A program made the translations under genes and the position numbers. Shown here one piece after another: positions 22,440-34,004 of a stretch of DNA of 64,000 nucleotides. Below the pieces are notes generated by a model. The model was given only the letters and a program-made list of their open reading frames with translations. It did not search any database and was not told where the DNA came from. The number at the start of each line of letters is the position of its first letter. The first letter of the stretch is position 1. Location: NCBI RefSeq assembly GCF_964355755.1, contig NC_092679.1:15242932-15306931 (forward strand). Reading direction: 5' to 3'. The DNA is from Antedon mediterranea (Eukaryota > Echinodermata > Crinoidea > Comatulida > Antedonidae).

Positions 22440-22512
22440 GGTTTCGTGGTGTAGTGGTTATCACGTCTGCTTCACACGCAGAAGGTCCCCGGTTCGAGCC
22501 CGGGTGGAACCT
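22440..22512 (+). tRNA. tRNA-Val (CAC), class C2
   Basis: Consensus C2. Confidence 0.83.
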
Positions 22513-22564
22513 GTTTTGTTTAATTGATTTCTTTTTATTGAAAAACATATATCCTTTTAAAATT

Positions 22565-22967
22565 AGGTATTCAACATGTTTACCAATAATGTGCTTAGAT
22601 ATTCAACATGTTAACCAATAATGTGCTTAGGTATTCAACATGTTTACCCATAATGTGCTTAGCCGGTTTTCAACATGTTTACCCATAATGTGCTCAGGTA
22701 TTCAACATGTTTACCAATAATGTGCTTAGGTTTTCAACATGTTTACCGTAAATGTGCTTAGGTATTCAACATGTTTACCAATAATATGCTTTGGTATTCA
22801 ACATGTTTACCAATATGTGCTTATGTTTTCAACATGTATACAAATAATGTGCTTAAGTATTTAACATGTTACCAGTAATGTGCTTAGGTATTCAACATGT
22901 TACCAATAATGTGCTTTTGTATTCAACATGTTACCAATAATGTGCTTAGGCATTCAACATGTTACCA
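22565..22967 (+). repeat. minisatellite, array 13
   Basis: Standard form with private changes (catgtatacaaa). Confidence 0.95.
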
Positions 22968-23049
22968 CTAGCTTTGTGCTTATTACCATATTTATTCGTA
23001 ATTTAAATGGATTAAAAAACTTTATGTAAACTACGTTGTTGCTGTACGT

Positions 23050-23122
23050 GGTTTCGTAGTGTAGTGGTTATCACGTCTGCTTTACACGCAGAAGGTCCCC
23101 GGTTCGAGCCCGGGCGGAACCT
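23050..23122 (+). tRNA. tRNA-Val (TAC), class T1
   Basis: Consensus T1; partner of 13,484. Confidence 0.85.
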
Positions 23123-23219
23123 GTTTTTTGATTAATTGGTTTTTTTTATTGAAATATACATTTTTAAAATTATTATTTATACACTTAATTTACTGATTCA
23201 GCGTTATGTTATTTAAAGA

Positions 23220-23292
23220 GGCTTCGTAGTGTAGTGGTTATCACGTCAGCTTAACACGCAGAAGGTCCCCGGTTCGAGCCCAGGCGAAACCT
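23220..23292 (+). tRNA. tRNA-Val (AAC), class A1
   Basis: Carries tcagc and gcccagg. Confidence 0.6.
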
Positions 23293-23507
23293 ATTTTTTT
23301 AACATTATGGTGAAAAGTACTGTATACGCAATATAATATACCGTACAGTATATCTTATTTTTATTACTTTTTTAATATACTTATTTTGTGTAATCGGTAA
23401 TTATCACTTTTACACCTGTTTTTTTGGGCTTGGTGCTTATTACTATATTTTATTTGTAATTTAAACAGATTAAAAAACTTTGTGTAACGCACATTGTTGG
23501 TGCCAGT

Positions 23508-23567
23508 GGTTTCGTAGTGTAGTGGTTATCACGCAGAAGGTCCCCGGTTCGAGCCCGGGCGAAACCT
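23508..23567 (+). pseudogene. tRNA-Val with 13-nt anticodon-arm deletion
   Basis: Same deletion as 13,942; partner at offset 9566. Confidence 0.85.
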
Positions 23568-23706
23568 ATTTCTTCATTATTTATTTGCGGATTATATGTT
23601 TTTAACACCTCCTTCCAAGCTTTTACATTTTAGTTTGTTTTTTTCGTTTTTTGTTATTCAATTCGCTTTGCAAAAATTTGTGAATCACAGCATTATACTT
23701 ACAAGC

Positions 23707-23779
23707 GGTTTCGTAGTGTAGTGGTTATCACGTCTGCTTCACACGTGGAAGGTCCCCGATTCGAGCCCGGGCGAAACCT
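23707..23779 (+). tRNA. tRNA-Val (CAC), class C1
   Basis: GTGGA variant. Confidence 0.65.
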
Positions 23780-23935
23780 ATTTCTTCATTTTTTATTTGC
23801 GGATTCTGCCATTATTATATGTTTTTAACACCTCCTTCCTAGCTTTAACATTTGACTTTTTTGATTTTGTGGTTTTTTTGTTATTCAATTTGCTTCACAA
23901 AAATCTGTAAATCACAGCGTTATTCTTATACAATC

Positions 23936-24008
23936 GGTTTCGTGGTGTAGTGGTTATCACGTCTGCTTCACACGCAGAAGGTCCCCGGTTCGAGCCCGGG
24001 TGGAACCT
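23936..24008 (+). tRNA. tRNA-Val (CAC), class C2
   Basis: Consensus C2. Confidence 0.83.
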
Positions 24009-24060
24009 GTTTTGTTTAATTGATTTCTTTTTATTGAAAAACATATATCCTTTTAAAATT

Positions 24061-24607
24061 AGGTATTCAACATGTTTACCAATAATGTGCTTAGATATTC
24101 AACATGTTAACCAATAATGTGCTTAGGTATTCAACATGTTTACCCATAATGTGCTTAGCCGGTTTTCAACATGTTTACCCATAATGTGCTCAGGTATTCA
24201 ACATGTTTACCAATAATGTGCTTAGGTTTTCAACATGTTTACCGTAAATGTGCTTAGGTATTCAACATGTTTACCAATAATGTGCTTTGGTATTCAACAT
24301 GTTTACCAATATGTGCTTAGCTTTTCAACATGTTTACCAATAATGTGCTTAGGTATTTAACATGTTACCAGTAATGTGCTTAGGTATTCAACATGTTACC
24401 AATAATGTGCTTTTGTATTCAACATGTTACCAATAATGTGCTTAGGCATTCAACATGTTACCAGTAATGTGCTTAGGTATTCAACATGTTACCAATAATG
24501 TGCTTTTGTATTCAACATGTTACCAATAATGTGCTTAGGCATTCAACATGTTACCACTTATGTATTCAACATGTTTAACAATAATGTGCTTAAGTATTCA
24601 ACATGTT
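24061..24607 (+). repeat. minisatellite, array 14
   Basis: Copy of array 8. Confidence 0.95.
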
Positions 24608-24712
24608 TTATCACTTTTACACATGTTTATTTAGCTTTGTGCTTATTAACATATTTATTCGTAATTTAAATGGATTAAAAAACTGTATGTAAACTACGTT
24701 GGTGCTGTACGT

Positions 24713-24785
24713 GGTTTCGTAGTGTAGTGGTTATCACGTCTGCTTTACACGCAGAAGGTTCCCGGTTCGAGCCCGGGTGGAACCT
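24713..24785 (+). tRNA. tRNA-Val (TAC), class T1 variant
   Basis: aggttcccgg variant, partner of 15,147. Confidence 0.8.
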
Positions 24786-24883
24786 GTTTTTTGATTAATT
24801 AGTTTTTTTTTATTGAAAGATACATTTTTAAAATTATTATTTAAAAACTTAATTTACTGATTCAGCGTTATGTTATTTTAAGG

Positions 24884-24956
24884 GGCTTCGTAGTGTATTG
24901 GTTATCACGTCTGCTTAACACGCAGAAGGTCCCCGGTTCGAGCCCGGGCGAAACCT
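24884..24956 (+). tRNA. tRNA-Val (AAC), class A1
   Basis: A box TAGTGTATTGG, partner of 15,318. Confidence 0.72.
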
Positions 24957-25169
24957 ATTTTTTAACATTATGGGGAAAGTACTGTATACGCAATATAATA
25001 TATACCGTACAGTATACCTTATTTTTATTACTTTTTTAATATACTTATTTTGTGTAATCGGTAATTATCACTTTTACAACTGTCTTTTTGGCTTTGTGCT
25101 TATTACCATATTTATTTGTAATTTATACAGATTAAAAAACTTTGTGTAACGCACATTGTTGGTGCAAGT

Positions 25170-25242
25170 GGTTTCGTAGTGTAGTGGTTATCACGTCTGC
25201 TTAACACGCAGAAGGTCCCCGGTTCGAGCCCGGGCGAAACCT
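25170..25242 (+). tRNA. tRNA-Val (AAC), class A2
   Basis: Consensus A2. Differs from its partner at 15,604 by tagtg in place of tggtg. Confidence 0.85.
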
Positions 25243-25380
25243 ATTTCTCATTATTTATTTGCGGATTATATGTTTTTAACACCTCCTTCCAAGCTTTTAC
25301 ATTTTAGTTTGTTTTTGTCGTTTTTTGTTATTCAATTGGCTTCGCAAAAATGTGTAAATCACAGCATTATACTTACAAGC

Positions 25381-25889
25381 GGTTTCGTAGTGTATAGTGG
25401 TTATCACGTCAAAGAACTTATAACACAAGAATCTCCTGTTCTTCAATTTGCATTCAAAACACAGTATCGGAAGTACAGGGTTAAAAGGTCAAACTGGGCG
25501 ACGCCATTTCACAGCATGGAGCAGTGTCTTCTCCAAACTAGGAAGTCAATTACTCTACCCCCCCCCCCCCCCCTCCCCCTAGAGTATTAGCAGATCCCCT
25601 GTATGATTTTGACTTTCTAATTTGATGCGGGCGCCCTACTCTTCAGTCAATTACTCTATCCCCCCTAGAGCATTAGCAGATCCCCTCTATGATTTTGACT
25701 TTCTAATTTGATGCGGGCGCCCTACTCCATGGCTCACAATGGCGCCACCCATAGCTCTATTCTATCCCACAATGCCTTTCGAAATTGTTACGCGCTTCGG
25801 ACGAACAGGAGATTCTTGTGTTATAAGTTCTTTGATCACGTCTGCTTCACACGCGGAAGGTCCCCCCGATTCGAGCCCGGGCGAAACCT
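25381..25889 (+). pseudogene. tRNA-Val (CAC) split by a TIR element, copy 2
   Basis: Same interruption, same extra TA and extra C's as 15,815-16,317. Confidence 0.88.
25410..25834. mobile_element. 425-bp non-autonomous TIR element, copy 2
   Basis: Same element at the same tRNA position with target repeat ATCACGT (25,403-25,409 and 25,835-25,841). Longer than copy 1 by an expanded C tract near 25,558-25,573. Copied by array duplication, not by new transposition. Confidence 0.85.
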
Positions 25890-25981
25890 ATTTCTTCATT
25901 TTTTATTTGCGGATTCTGCCATTATTATATGTTTTTAACACCTCCTTCCTAGCTTTTACATTTGAGTTGGTATTTAAAATT

Positions 25982-26547
25982 AGGTATTCAACATGTTTAC
26001 CAATAATGTGCTTAGATATTCAACATGTTAACCAATAATGTGCTTAGGTATTCAACATGTTTACCAATAATGTGCTTAGCCGGTATTCAACATGTTTACC
26101 GTAAATGTGCTTAGGTATTCAACATGTTTACCAATAATGTGCTTAGGTATTCAACATGTTTACCAATAATGTGCTTAGATATTCAACATGTTAACCAATA
26201 ATGTGCTTAGGTATTCAACATGTTTACCCATAATGTGCTTAGCCGGTATTCAACATGTTTACCCATAATGTGCTCAGGTATTCAACATGTTTACCAATAA
26301 TGTGCTTAGGTATTCAACATGTTTACCGTAAATGTGCTTAGGTATTCAACATGTTTACCAATAATGTGCTTTGGTATTCAACATGTTTACCAATATGTGC
26401 TTAGGTATTCAACATGTTTACCAATAATGTGCTTAGGTATTTAACATGTTACCAGTAATGTGCTTAGGTATTCAACATGTTACCAATAATGTGCTTTTGT
26501 ATTCAACATGTTACCAATAATGTGCTTAGGCATTCAACATGTTACCA
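25982..26547 (+). repeat. minisatellite, array 15
   Basis: Copy of array 9. Confidence 0.95.
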
Positions 26548-26629
26548 CTAGCTTTGTCCTTATTACCATATTTATTCGTAATTTAAATGGATTAAAAAAC
26601 TTTATGTAAACTACATTGTTGCTGTACGT

Positions 26630-26702
26630 GGTTTCGTAGTGTAGTGGTTATCACGTCTGCTTTACACGCAGAAGGTCCCCGGTTCGAGCCCGGGCGGAAC
26701 CT
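26630..26702 (+). tRNA. tRNA-Val (TAC), class T1
   Basis: Consensus T1. Confidence 0.85.
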
Positions 26703-26795
26703 GTTTTTTGATTAATTGTTTTTTTTTTATTGAAAGATACATTTTTAAAATTATTATTTATTTATTTACTGATTCAGGGTTATGTTATTTAAAGA

Positions 26796-26868
26796 GGCTT
26801 CGTAGTGTAGTGGTTATCACGTCTGCTTAACACGCAGAAGGTCCCCGGTTCGAGCCCGGGCGAAACCT
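26796..26868 (+). tRNA. tRNA-Val (AAC), class A1
   Basis: Clean apart from C3-A70. Confidence 0.77.
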
Positions 26869-27083
26869 ATTTTTTTAACATTATGGTGAAAAGTACTGTA
26901 TACTCAATATAATATACTGTACAGTATATCTTATTTTTATTACTTTTTTAATATACTTATTTTGTGTAATCGGTAATTATCACTTTTACACCTGTTTTTT
27001 TGGGCTTTGTGCTTATTACTATATTTTATTTGTAATTTAAACAGATTAAAAAACTTTGTGTAACGCACATTGTGGGTGCAAGT

Positions 27084-27156
27084 GGTTTCGTTGTGTAGTG
27101 GTTATCACGTCTGCTTAACACGCAGAAGGTCCCCGGTTCGAGCCCGGGCGAAACCT
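27084..27156 (+). tRNA. tRNA-Val (AAC), class A2
   Basis: cgttgtg marker at position 9. Confidence 0.82.
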
Positions 27157-27295
27157 ATTTCTTCATTATTTATTTGCGGATTATATGTTTTTAACACCTC
27201 CTTCCAAGCTTTTACATTTTAGTTTGTTTTTGTCGTTTTTTGTTATTCAATTCGCTTCGGAAAAATTTGTAAATCACAGCGTTATACTTACTAGC

Positions 27296-27368
27296 GGTTT
27301 CGTAGTGTAGTGGTTATCACGTCTGCTTCACACGCGGAAGGTCCCCGATTCGAGCCCGGGCGAAACCT
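27296..27368 (+). tRNA. tRNA-Val (CAC), class C1
   Basis: Consensus C1. Confidence 0.7.
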
Positions 27369-27524
27369 ATTTCTTCATTTTTTATTTGCGGATTCTGCCA
27401 TTATTATATGTTTTTAACACCTCCTTCCTAGCTTTTACATTTGAGTTTTTTGATTTTGTAGTTTTTTTGTTATTCAATTTGCTTCACAAAAATTTGTAAA
27501 TCACAGCGTTATTCTTATACAATC

Positions 27525-27597
27525 GGTTTCGTGGTGTAGTGGTTATCACGTCTGCTTCACATGCAGAAGGTCCCCGGTTCGAGCCCGGGTGGAACCT
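27525..27597 (+). tRNA. tRNA-Val (CAC), class C2
   Basis: cacatgcag variant; downstream gttctg lacks the TTTT run, so no close terminator. Confidence 0.75.
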
Positions 27598-27714
27598 GTT
27601 CTGTTTAATTGATTTCTTTTTATTGAAAAACATATATTTTTTATTGAAAGATACATTTTTAAAATTATTATTTAAACACTTAATTTACTGATTCAGCGTT
27701 ATGTTATTTAAAGA

Positions 27715-27787
27715 GGCTTCGTAGTGTAGTGGTTATCACGTCTGCTTAACACGCAGAAGGTCCCGGGTTCGAGCCCGGGCGAAACCT
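27715..27787 (+). tRNA. tRNA-Val (AAC), class A1, extra copy
   Basis: Additional gene of the 2055-bp subunit; no minisatellite separates it from 27,525. T stem reads tcccggg instead of tccccgg, one changed base. Confidence 0.72.
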
Positions 27788-28074
27788 ATTTTTTTAACAT
27801 TTTGGTGAAAAGTACTGTATACTCAATATAATATACCGTACAGTATATCTTATTTTTATTACTTTTTTAATATACTTATTTTGTGTAATCGGTAATTATC
27901 ACTTTTACACCTGTTTTTTTTGGGCTTTGTGCTTATTACTATATTTATTTATATTATATGTTTTTAACACCTCCTTCCTAGCTTTTACATTTGAGTTTTT
28001 TGATTTTGTAGTTTTTTTGTTATTCAATTTGCTTCACAAAAATTTGTAAATCACAGCGTTATTCTTATACAATC

Positions 28075-28147
28075 GGTTTCGTGGTGTAGTGGTTATCACG
28101 TCTGCTTCACACGCAGAAGGTCCCCGGTTCGAGCCCGGGTGGAACCT
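28075..28147 (+). tRNA. tRNA-Val (CAC), class C2, extra copy
   Basis: Directly precedes the minisatellite; downstream gttctg lacks TTTT. Confidence 0.8.
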
Positions 28148-28200
28148 GTTCTGTTTAATTGATTTCTTTTTATTGAAAAACATATATCCTTTTAAAATAA

Positions 28201-28602
28201 GGTATTCAACATGTTTACCAATAATGTGCTTAGATATTCAACATGTTAACCAATAATGTGCTTAGGTATTCAACATGTTTACCCATAATGTGCTTAGCCG
28301 GTTTTCAACATGTTTACCCATAATGTGCTCAGGTATTCAACATGTTTACCAATAATGTGCTTAGGTATTCAACATGTTTACCGTAAATGTGCTTAGGTAT
28401 TCAACATGTTTACCAATAATATGCTTTGGTATTCAACATGTTTACCAATATGTCCTTAGGTTTTCAACATGTTTACAAATAATGTGCTTAGGTATTTAAC
28501 ATGTTACCAGTAATGTGCTTAGGTATTCAACATGTTACCAATAATGTGCTTTTGTATTCAACATGTTACCAATAATGTGCTTAGGCATTCAACATGTTAC
28601 CA
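28201..28602 (+). repeat. minisatellite, array 16
   Basis: Standard form. Confidence 0.95.
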
Positions 28603-28684
28603 CTAGCTTTGTGCTTATTACCATATTTATTCGTAATTTAAATGGATTAAAAAACTTTATGTAAACTACGTTGTTGCTGTACGT

Positions 28685-28757
28685 GGTTTCGTAGTGTAGT
28701 GGTTATCACGTCTGCTTTACACGCAGAAGGTCCCCGGTTCGAGCCCGGGCGGAACCT
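28685..28757 (+). tRNA. tRNA-Val (TAC), class T1
   Basis: Consensus T1; has cgtag where partner 18,566 has cgcag. Confidence 0.85.
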
Positions 28758-28856
28758 GTTTTTTGATTAATTGTTTTTTTTTTAATTGAAAGATACATTT
28801 TTAAAATTATTATTTAAACACTTAATTTACTGATTCAGCGTTATGTTACTTAAAGA

Positions 28857-28929
28857 GGCTTCGTAGTGTAATGGTTATCACGTCTGCTTAACACGCAGAA
28901 GGTCCCCGGTTCGAGCCCGGGCGAAACCT
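28857..28929 (+). tRNA. tRNA-Val (AAC), class A1
   Basis: taatggtta variant as at 18,737. Confidence 0.75.
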
Positions 28930-29143
28930 ATTTTTTTAACATTATGGTGAAAAGTACTGTATACTCAATATAATATACCGTACAGTATATCTTATTTTTA
29001 TTACTTTTTTAATATACTTATTTTGTGTAATCGGTAATTATCACTTTTACACCTGTTTTTTTGGGCTTTGTGCTTATTACTATATTTATTTGTAATTTAA
29101 ACAGATTAAAAAACTTTGTGTAACGCACATTGTTGGTGCAAGT

Positions 29144-29216
29144 GGTTTCGTAGTGTAGTGGTTATCACGTCTGCTTAACACGCAGAAGGTCCCCGGTTCG
29201 AGCCCGGGCGAAACCT
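29144..29216 (+). tRNA. tRNA-Val (AAC), class A2
   Basis: Consensus A2. Confidence 0.85.
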
Positions 29217-29355
29217 ATTTCTTCATTATTTATTTGAGGATTATATGTTTTTAACACCTCCTTCCAAGCTTTTACATTTTAGTTTGTTTTTGTCGTTTTT
29301 TGTTATTCAATTCGCTTTGCAAAAATTTGTAAATCACAGCGTTATACTTACAAGC

Positions 29356-29428
29356 GGTTTCGTAGTGTAGTGGTTATCACGTCTGCTTCACACGCGAAAG
29401 GTCCCCGATTCGAGCCCGGGCGAAACCT
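29356..29428 (+). tRNA. tRNA-Val (CAC), class C1
   Basis: cacgcgaaagg: anticodon stem GCGAA, one base away from consensus C1. Confidence 0.65.
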
Positions 29429-29584
29429 ATTTCTTCATTTTTTATTTGCGGATTCTGCCATTATTATATGTTTTTAACACCTCCTTCCTAGCTTTTACAT
29501 TTGAATTTTTTGATTTTGTGGTTTTTTTGTTATTCAATTTGCTTCACAAAAATTTGTCAATCACAGCGTTATTCTTATACAATC

Positions 29585-29657
29585 GGTTTCGTGGTGTAGT
29601 GGTTATCACGTCTGCTTCACACGCAGAAGGTCCCCGGTTCGAGCCCGGGTGGAACCT
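29585..29657 (+). tRNA. tRNA-Val (CAC), class C2
   Basis: Consensus C2. Confidence 0.83.
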
Positions 29658-29712
29658 GTTTTGTTTAATTGATTTCTTTTTATTGAAAAACATAATATAT
29701 CCTTTTAAAATT

Positions 29713-30082
29713 AGGTATTCAACATGTTTACCAATAATGTGCTTAGATATTCAACATGTTTACCAATAATGTGCTTAGCCGGTTTTCAACATGTTTACCC
29801 ATAATGTGCTCAGTTATTCAACATGTTTACCAATAATGTGCTTAGGTATTCAACATGTTTACCGTAAATGTGCTTAGGTATTCAACATGTTTACCAATAA
29901 TGTGATTTGGTATTCAACATGTTTACCAATATGTGCTTAGGTTTTTAACATGTTTACCAATAATGTGCTTAGGTATTTAACATGTTACCAGTAATGTGCT
30001 TAGGTATTCAACATGTTACCAATAATGTGCTTTTGTATTCAACATGTTACCAATAATGTGCTTAGGCATTCAACATGTTACC
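29713..30082 (+). repeat. minisatellite, array 17
   Basis: Copy of array 11. Confidence 0.95.
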
Positions 30083-30165
30083 ACTAGCTTTGTGCTTATT
30101 ACCATATTTATTCGTAATTTAAATCGATTAAAAAACTTTATGTAAACTACGTTATTGCTGTACGT

Positions 30166-30238
30166 GGTTTCGTAGTGTAGTGGTTATCACGTCTGCTTTA
30201 CACGCAGAAGGTCCCCGGTTCGAGCCCGGGCGGAACCT
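30166..30238 (+). tRNA. tRNA-Val (TAC), class T1
   Basis: Broken T-run gtttcttg downstream as at 20,046. Confidence 0.82.
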
Positions 30239-30335
30239 GTTTCTTGATTAATTGTTTTTTTTTATTGAAAGGTACATTTTTAAAATTATTATTTAAACAC
30301 TTAATTTACTGATTCAGCGTTATGTTATTTAAAGA

Positions 30336-30408
30336 GGCTTCGTAGTGTAGTGGTTATCACGTCTGCTTAACACGCAGAAGGTCCCCGGTTCGAGCCCGGG
30401 CGAAACCT
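30336..30408 (+). tRNA. tRNA-Val (AAC), class A1
   Basis: Clean apart from C3-A70. Confidence 0.77.
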
Positions 30409-30622
30409 ATTTTTTTAACATTATGGTGAAAAGTACTGTATACTCAATATAATATACCGTACAGTATATCTTATTTTTATTACTTTTTTAATATACTTAT
30501 TTTGTGTAATCGGTAATTATCACTTTTACACCTGTTTTTTTGGGCTTTGTGCTTATTACTATATTTATTTGTAATTTAAACAGATTAAAAAATTTTGTGT
30601 AACGCACATTGTTGGTGCAAGT

Positions 30623-30695
30623 GGTTTCGTAGTGTAGTGGTTATCACGTCTGCTTAACACGCAGAAGGTCCCCGGTTCGAGCCCGGGCGAAACCT
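30623..30695 (+). tRNA. tRNA-Val (AAC), class A2
   Basis: Consensus A2. Confidence 0.85.
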
Positions 30696-30834
30696 ATTTC
30701 TTCATTATTTATTTGCGGATTATATGTTTTTAACACCTCCTTCCAAGCTTTAACATTTTAGTTTGTTTTTGTCGTTTTTTGTTATTCAATTCGCTTCGGA
30801 AAAATTTGTAAATCACAGCATTATACTTAGAAGC

Positions 30835-30907
30835 GGTTTCGTAGTGTAGTGGTTATCACCTCTGCTTCACACGCGGAAGGTCCCCGATTCGAGCCCGGGC
30901 GAAACCT
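30835..30907 (+). tRNA. tRNA-Val (CAC), class C1
   Basis: Position 26 C (atcacctctgc) as at 20,715. Confidence 0.66.
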
Positions 30908-31063
30908 ATTTCTTCATTTTTTATTTGCGGATTCTGCCATTATTATATGTTTTTAACACCTCCTTCCTAGCTTTTACGTTTGAGTTTTTTGATTTTGTGG
31001 TTTTTTTGTTATTCAATTTGCTTCACAAAAATTTGTAAATCACAGCGTTATTCTTATACAATC

Positions 31064-31136
31064 GGTTTCGTGGTGTAGTGGTTATCACGTCTGCTTCACA
31101 CGCAGAAGGTCCCCGGTTGGAGCCCGGGTGGAACCT
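31064..31136 (+). tRNA. tRNA-Val (CAC), class C2 with altered B box
   Basis: GGTTGGAGCCC B box as at 20,944. Confidence 0.65.
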
Positions 31137-31188
31137 GTTTTGTTTAATTGATTTCTTTTTATTGAAAAACATATATCCTTTTAAAATT

Positions 31189-31590
31189 AGGTATTCAACA
31201 TGTTTATCAATAATGTGCTTAGATATTCAACATGTTAACCAATAATGTGCTTAGGTATTCAACATGTTTACCCATAATGTGCTTAGCCGGTTTTCAACAT
31301 GTTTACCCATAATGTGCTCAGGTATTCAACATGTTTACCAATAATGTGCTTAGGTATTCAACATGTTTACCGTAAATGTGCTTAGGTATTCAACATGTTT
31401 ACCAATAATATGCTTTGGTATTCAACATGTTTACCAATATGTGCTTAGGTTTTCAACATGTTTACAAATAATGTGCTTAAGTATTTAACATGTTACCAGT
31501 AATGTGCTTAGGTATTCAACATGTTACCAATAATGTGCTTTTGTATTCAACATGTTACCAATAATGTGCTTAGGCATTCAACATGTTACC
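31189..31590 (+). repeat. minisatellite, array 18
   Basis: Copy of array 12. Confidence 0.95.
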
Positions 31591-31673
31591 ACTAGCTTTG
31601 TGCTTATTACCATATTTATTCGTAATTTAAATGGATTAAAAAACTTTATGTAAACTACGTTGTTGCTGTACGT

Positions 31674-31746
31674 GGTTTCGTAGTGTAGTGGTTATCACGT
31701 CTGCTTTACACGCAGAAGGTCCCCGGTTCGAGCCCGGGCGGAACCT
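31674..31746 (+). tRNA. tRNA-Val (TAC), class T1
   Basis: Consensus T1. Confidence 0.85.
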
Positions 31747-31843
31747 GTTTTTTGATTAATTGGTTTTTTTTATTGAAATATACATTTTTAAAATTATTAT
31801 TTATACACTTAATTTACTGATTCAGCGTTATGTTATTTAAAGA

Positions 31844-31916
31844 GGCTTCGTAGTGTAGTGGTTATCACGTCAGCTTAACACGCAGAAGGTCCCCGGTTCG
31901 AGCCCAGGCGAAACCT
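31844..31916 (+). tRNA. tRNA-Val (AAC), class A1
   Basis: Carries tcagc and gcccagg. Confidence 0.6.
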
Positions 31917-32131
31917 ATTTTTTTAACATTATGGTGAAAAGTACTGTATACGCAATATAATATACCGTACAGTATATCTTATTTTTATTACTTTTTTAAT
32001 ATACTTATTTTGTGTAATCGGTAATTATCACTTTTACACCTGTTTTTTTGGGCTTGGTGCTTATTACTATATTTTATTTGTAATTTAAACAGATTAAAAA
32101 ACTTTGTGTAACGCACATTGTTGGTGCCAGT

Positions 32132-32191
32132 GGTTTCGTAGTGTAGTGGTTATCACGCAGAAGGTCCCCGGTTCGAGCCCGGGCGAAACCT
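32132..32191 (+). pseudogene. tRNA-Val with 13-nt anticodon-arm deletion
   Basis: Same deletion as 13,942. Confidence 0.85.
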
Positions 32192-32330
32192 ATTTCTTCA
32201 TTATTTATTTGCGGATTATATGTTTTTAACACCTCCTTCCAAGCTTTTACATTTTAGTTTGTTTTTTTCGTTTTTTGTTATTCAATTCGCTTTGCAAAAA
32301 TTTGTGAATCACAGCATTATACTTACAAGC

Positions 32331-32403
32331 GGTTTCGTAGTGTAGTGGTTATCACGTCTGCTTCACACGTGGAAGGTCCCCGATTCGAGCCCGGGCGAAA
32401 CCT
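32331..32403 (+). tRNA. tRNA-Val (CAC), class C1
   Basis: GTGGA variant. Confidence 0.65.
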
Positions 32404-32559
32404 ATTTCTTCATTTTTTATTTGCGGATTCTGCCATTATTATATGTTTTTAACACCTCCTTCCTAGCTTTAACATTTGACTTTTTTGATTTTGTGGTTTT
32501 TTTGTTATTCAATTTGCTTCACAAAAATCTGTAAATCACAGCGTTATTCTTATACAATC

Positions 32560-32632
32560 GGTTTCGTGGTGTAGTGGTTATCACGTCTGCTTCACACGCA
32601 GAAGGTCCCCGGTTCGAGCCCGGGTGGAACCT
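32560..32632 (+). tRNA. tRNA-Val (CAC), class C2
   Basis: Consensus C2. Confidence 0.83.
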
Positions 32633-32684
32633 GTTTTGTTTAATTGATTTCTTTTTATTGAAAAACATATATCCTTTTAAAATT

Positions 32685-33231
32685 AGGTATTCAACATGTT
32701 TACCAATAATGTGCTTAGATATTCAACATGTTAACCAATAATGTGCTTAGGTATTCAACATGTTTACCCATAATGTGCTTAGCCGGTTTTCAACATGTTT
32801 ACCCATAATGTGCTCAGGTATTCAACATGTTTACCAATAATGTGCTTAGGTTTTCAACATGTTTACCGTAAATGTGCTTAGGTATTCAACATGTTTACCA
32901 ATAATGTGCTTTGGTATTCAACATGTTTACCAATATGTGCTTAGCTTTTCAACATGTTTACCAATAATGTGCTTAGGTATTTAACATGTTACCAGTAATG
33001 TGCTTAGGTATTCAACATGTTACCAATAATGTGCTTTTGTATTCAACATGTTACCAATAATGTGCTTAGGCATTCAACATGTTACCAGTAATGTGCTTAG
33101 GTATTCAACATGTTACCAATAATGTGCTTTTGTATTCAACATGTTACCAATAATGTGCTTAGGCATTCAACATGTTACCACTTATGTATTCAACATGTTT
33201 AACAATAATGTGCTTAAGTATTCAACATGTT
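32685..33231 (+). repeat. minisatellite, array 19
   Basis: Copy of arrays 8 and 14. Confidence 0.95.
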
Positions 33232-33336
33232 TTATCACTTTTACACATGTTTATTTAGCTTTGTGCTTATTAACATATTTATTCGTAATTTAAATGGATT
33301 AAAAAACTGTATGTAAACTACGTTGGTGCTGTACGT

Positions 33337-33409
33337 GGTTTCGTAGTGTAGTGGTTATCACGTCTGCTTTACACGCAGAAGGTTCCCGGTTCGAGCCCGG
33401 GTGGAACCT
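33337..33409 (+). tRNA. tRNA-Val (TAC), class T1 variant
   Basis: aggttcccgg variant, third copy. Confidence 0.8.
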
Positions 33410-33507
33410 GTTTTTTGATTAATTAGTTTTTTTTTATTGAAAGATACATTTTTAAAATTATTATTTAAAAACTTAATTTACTGATTCAGCGTTATGTTAT
33501 TTTAAGG

Positions 33508-33580
33508 GGCTTCGTAGTGTATTGGTTATCACGTCTGCTTAACACGCAGAAGGTCCCCGGTTCGAGCCCGGGCGAAACCT
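33508..33580 (+). tRNA. tRNA-Val (AAC), class A1
   Basis: A box TAGTGTATTGG. Confidence 0.72.
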
Positions 33581-33793
33581 ATTTTTTAACATTATGGGGA
33601 AAGTACTGTATACGCAATATAATATATACCGTACAGTATACCTTATTTTTATTACTTTTTTAATATACTTATTTTGTGTAATCGGTAATTATCACTTTTA
33701 CAACTGTCTTTTTGGCTTTGTGCTTATTACCATATTTATTTGTAATTTATACAGATTAAAAAACTTTGTGTAACGCACATTGTTGGTGCAAGT

Positions 33794-33866
33794 GGTTTCG
33801 TAGTGTAGTGGTTATCACGTCTGCTTAACACGCAGAAGGTCCCCGGTTCGAGCCCGGGCGAAACCT
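33794..33866 (+). tRNA. tRNA-Val (AAC), class A2
   Basis: Consensus A2. Confidence 0.85.
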
Positions 33867-34004
33867 ATTTCTCATTATTTATTTGCGGATTATATGTTTT
33901 TAACACCTCCTTCCAAGCTTTTACATTTTAGTTTGTTTTTGTCGTTTTTTGTTATTCAATTGGCTTCGCAAAAATGTGTAAATCACAGCATTATACTTAC
34001 AAGC

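Larger units (their letters stand above)
23050..27597 (+). repeat. large segmental duplication, copy 2
   Basis: Matches 13,484-18,028 gene for gene. The offset shifts from 9566 to 9572 inside the split gene because the C tract of the inserted element is longer here. Confidence 0.85.
26630..28684 (+). repeat. 2055-bp seven-gene subunit, copy 1
   Basis: The standard five genes followed by an extra AAC and an extra CAC and then the minisatellite. The same gene order recurs at 35,248, 37,465 and 39,520. Confidence 0.85.
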
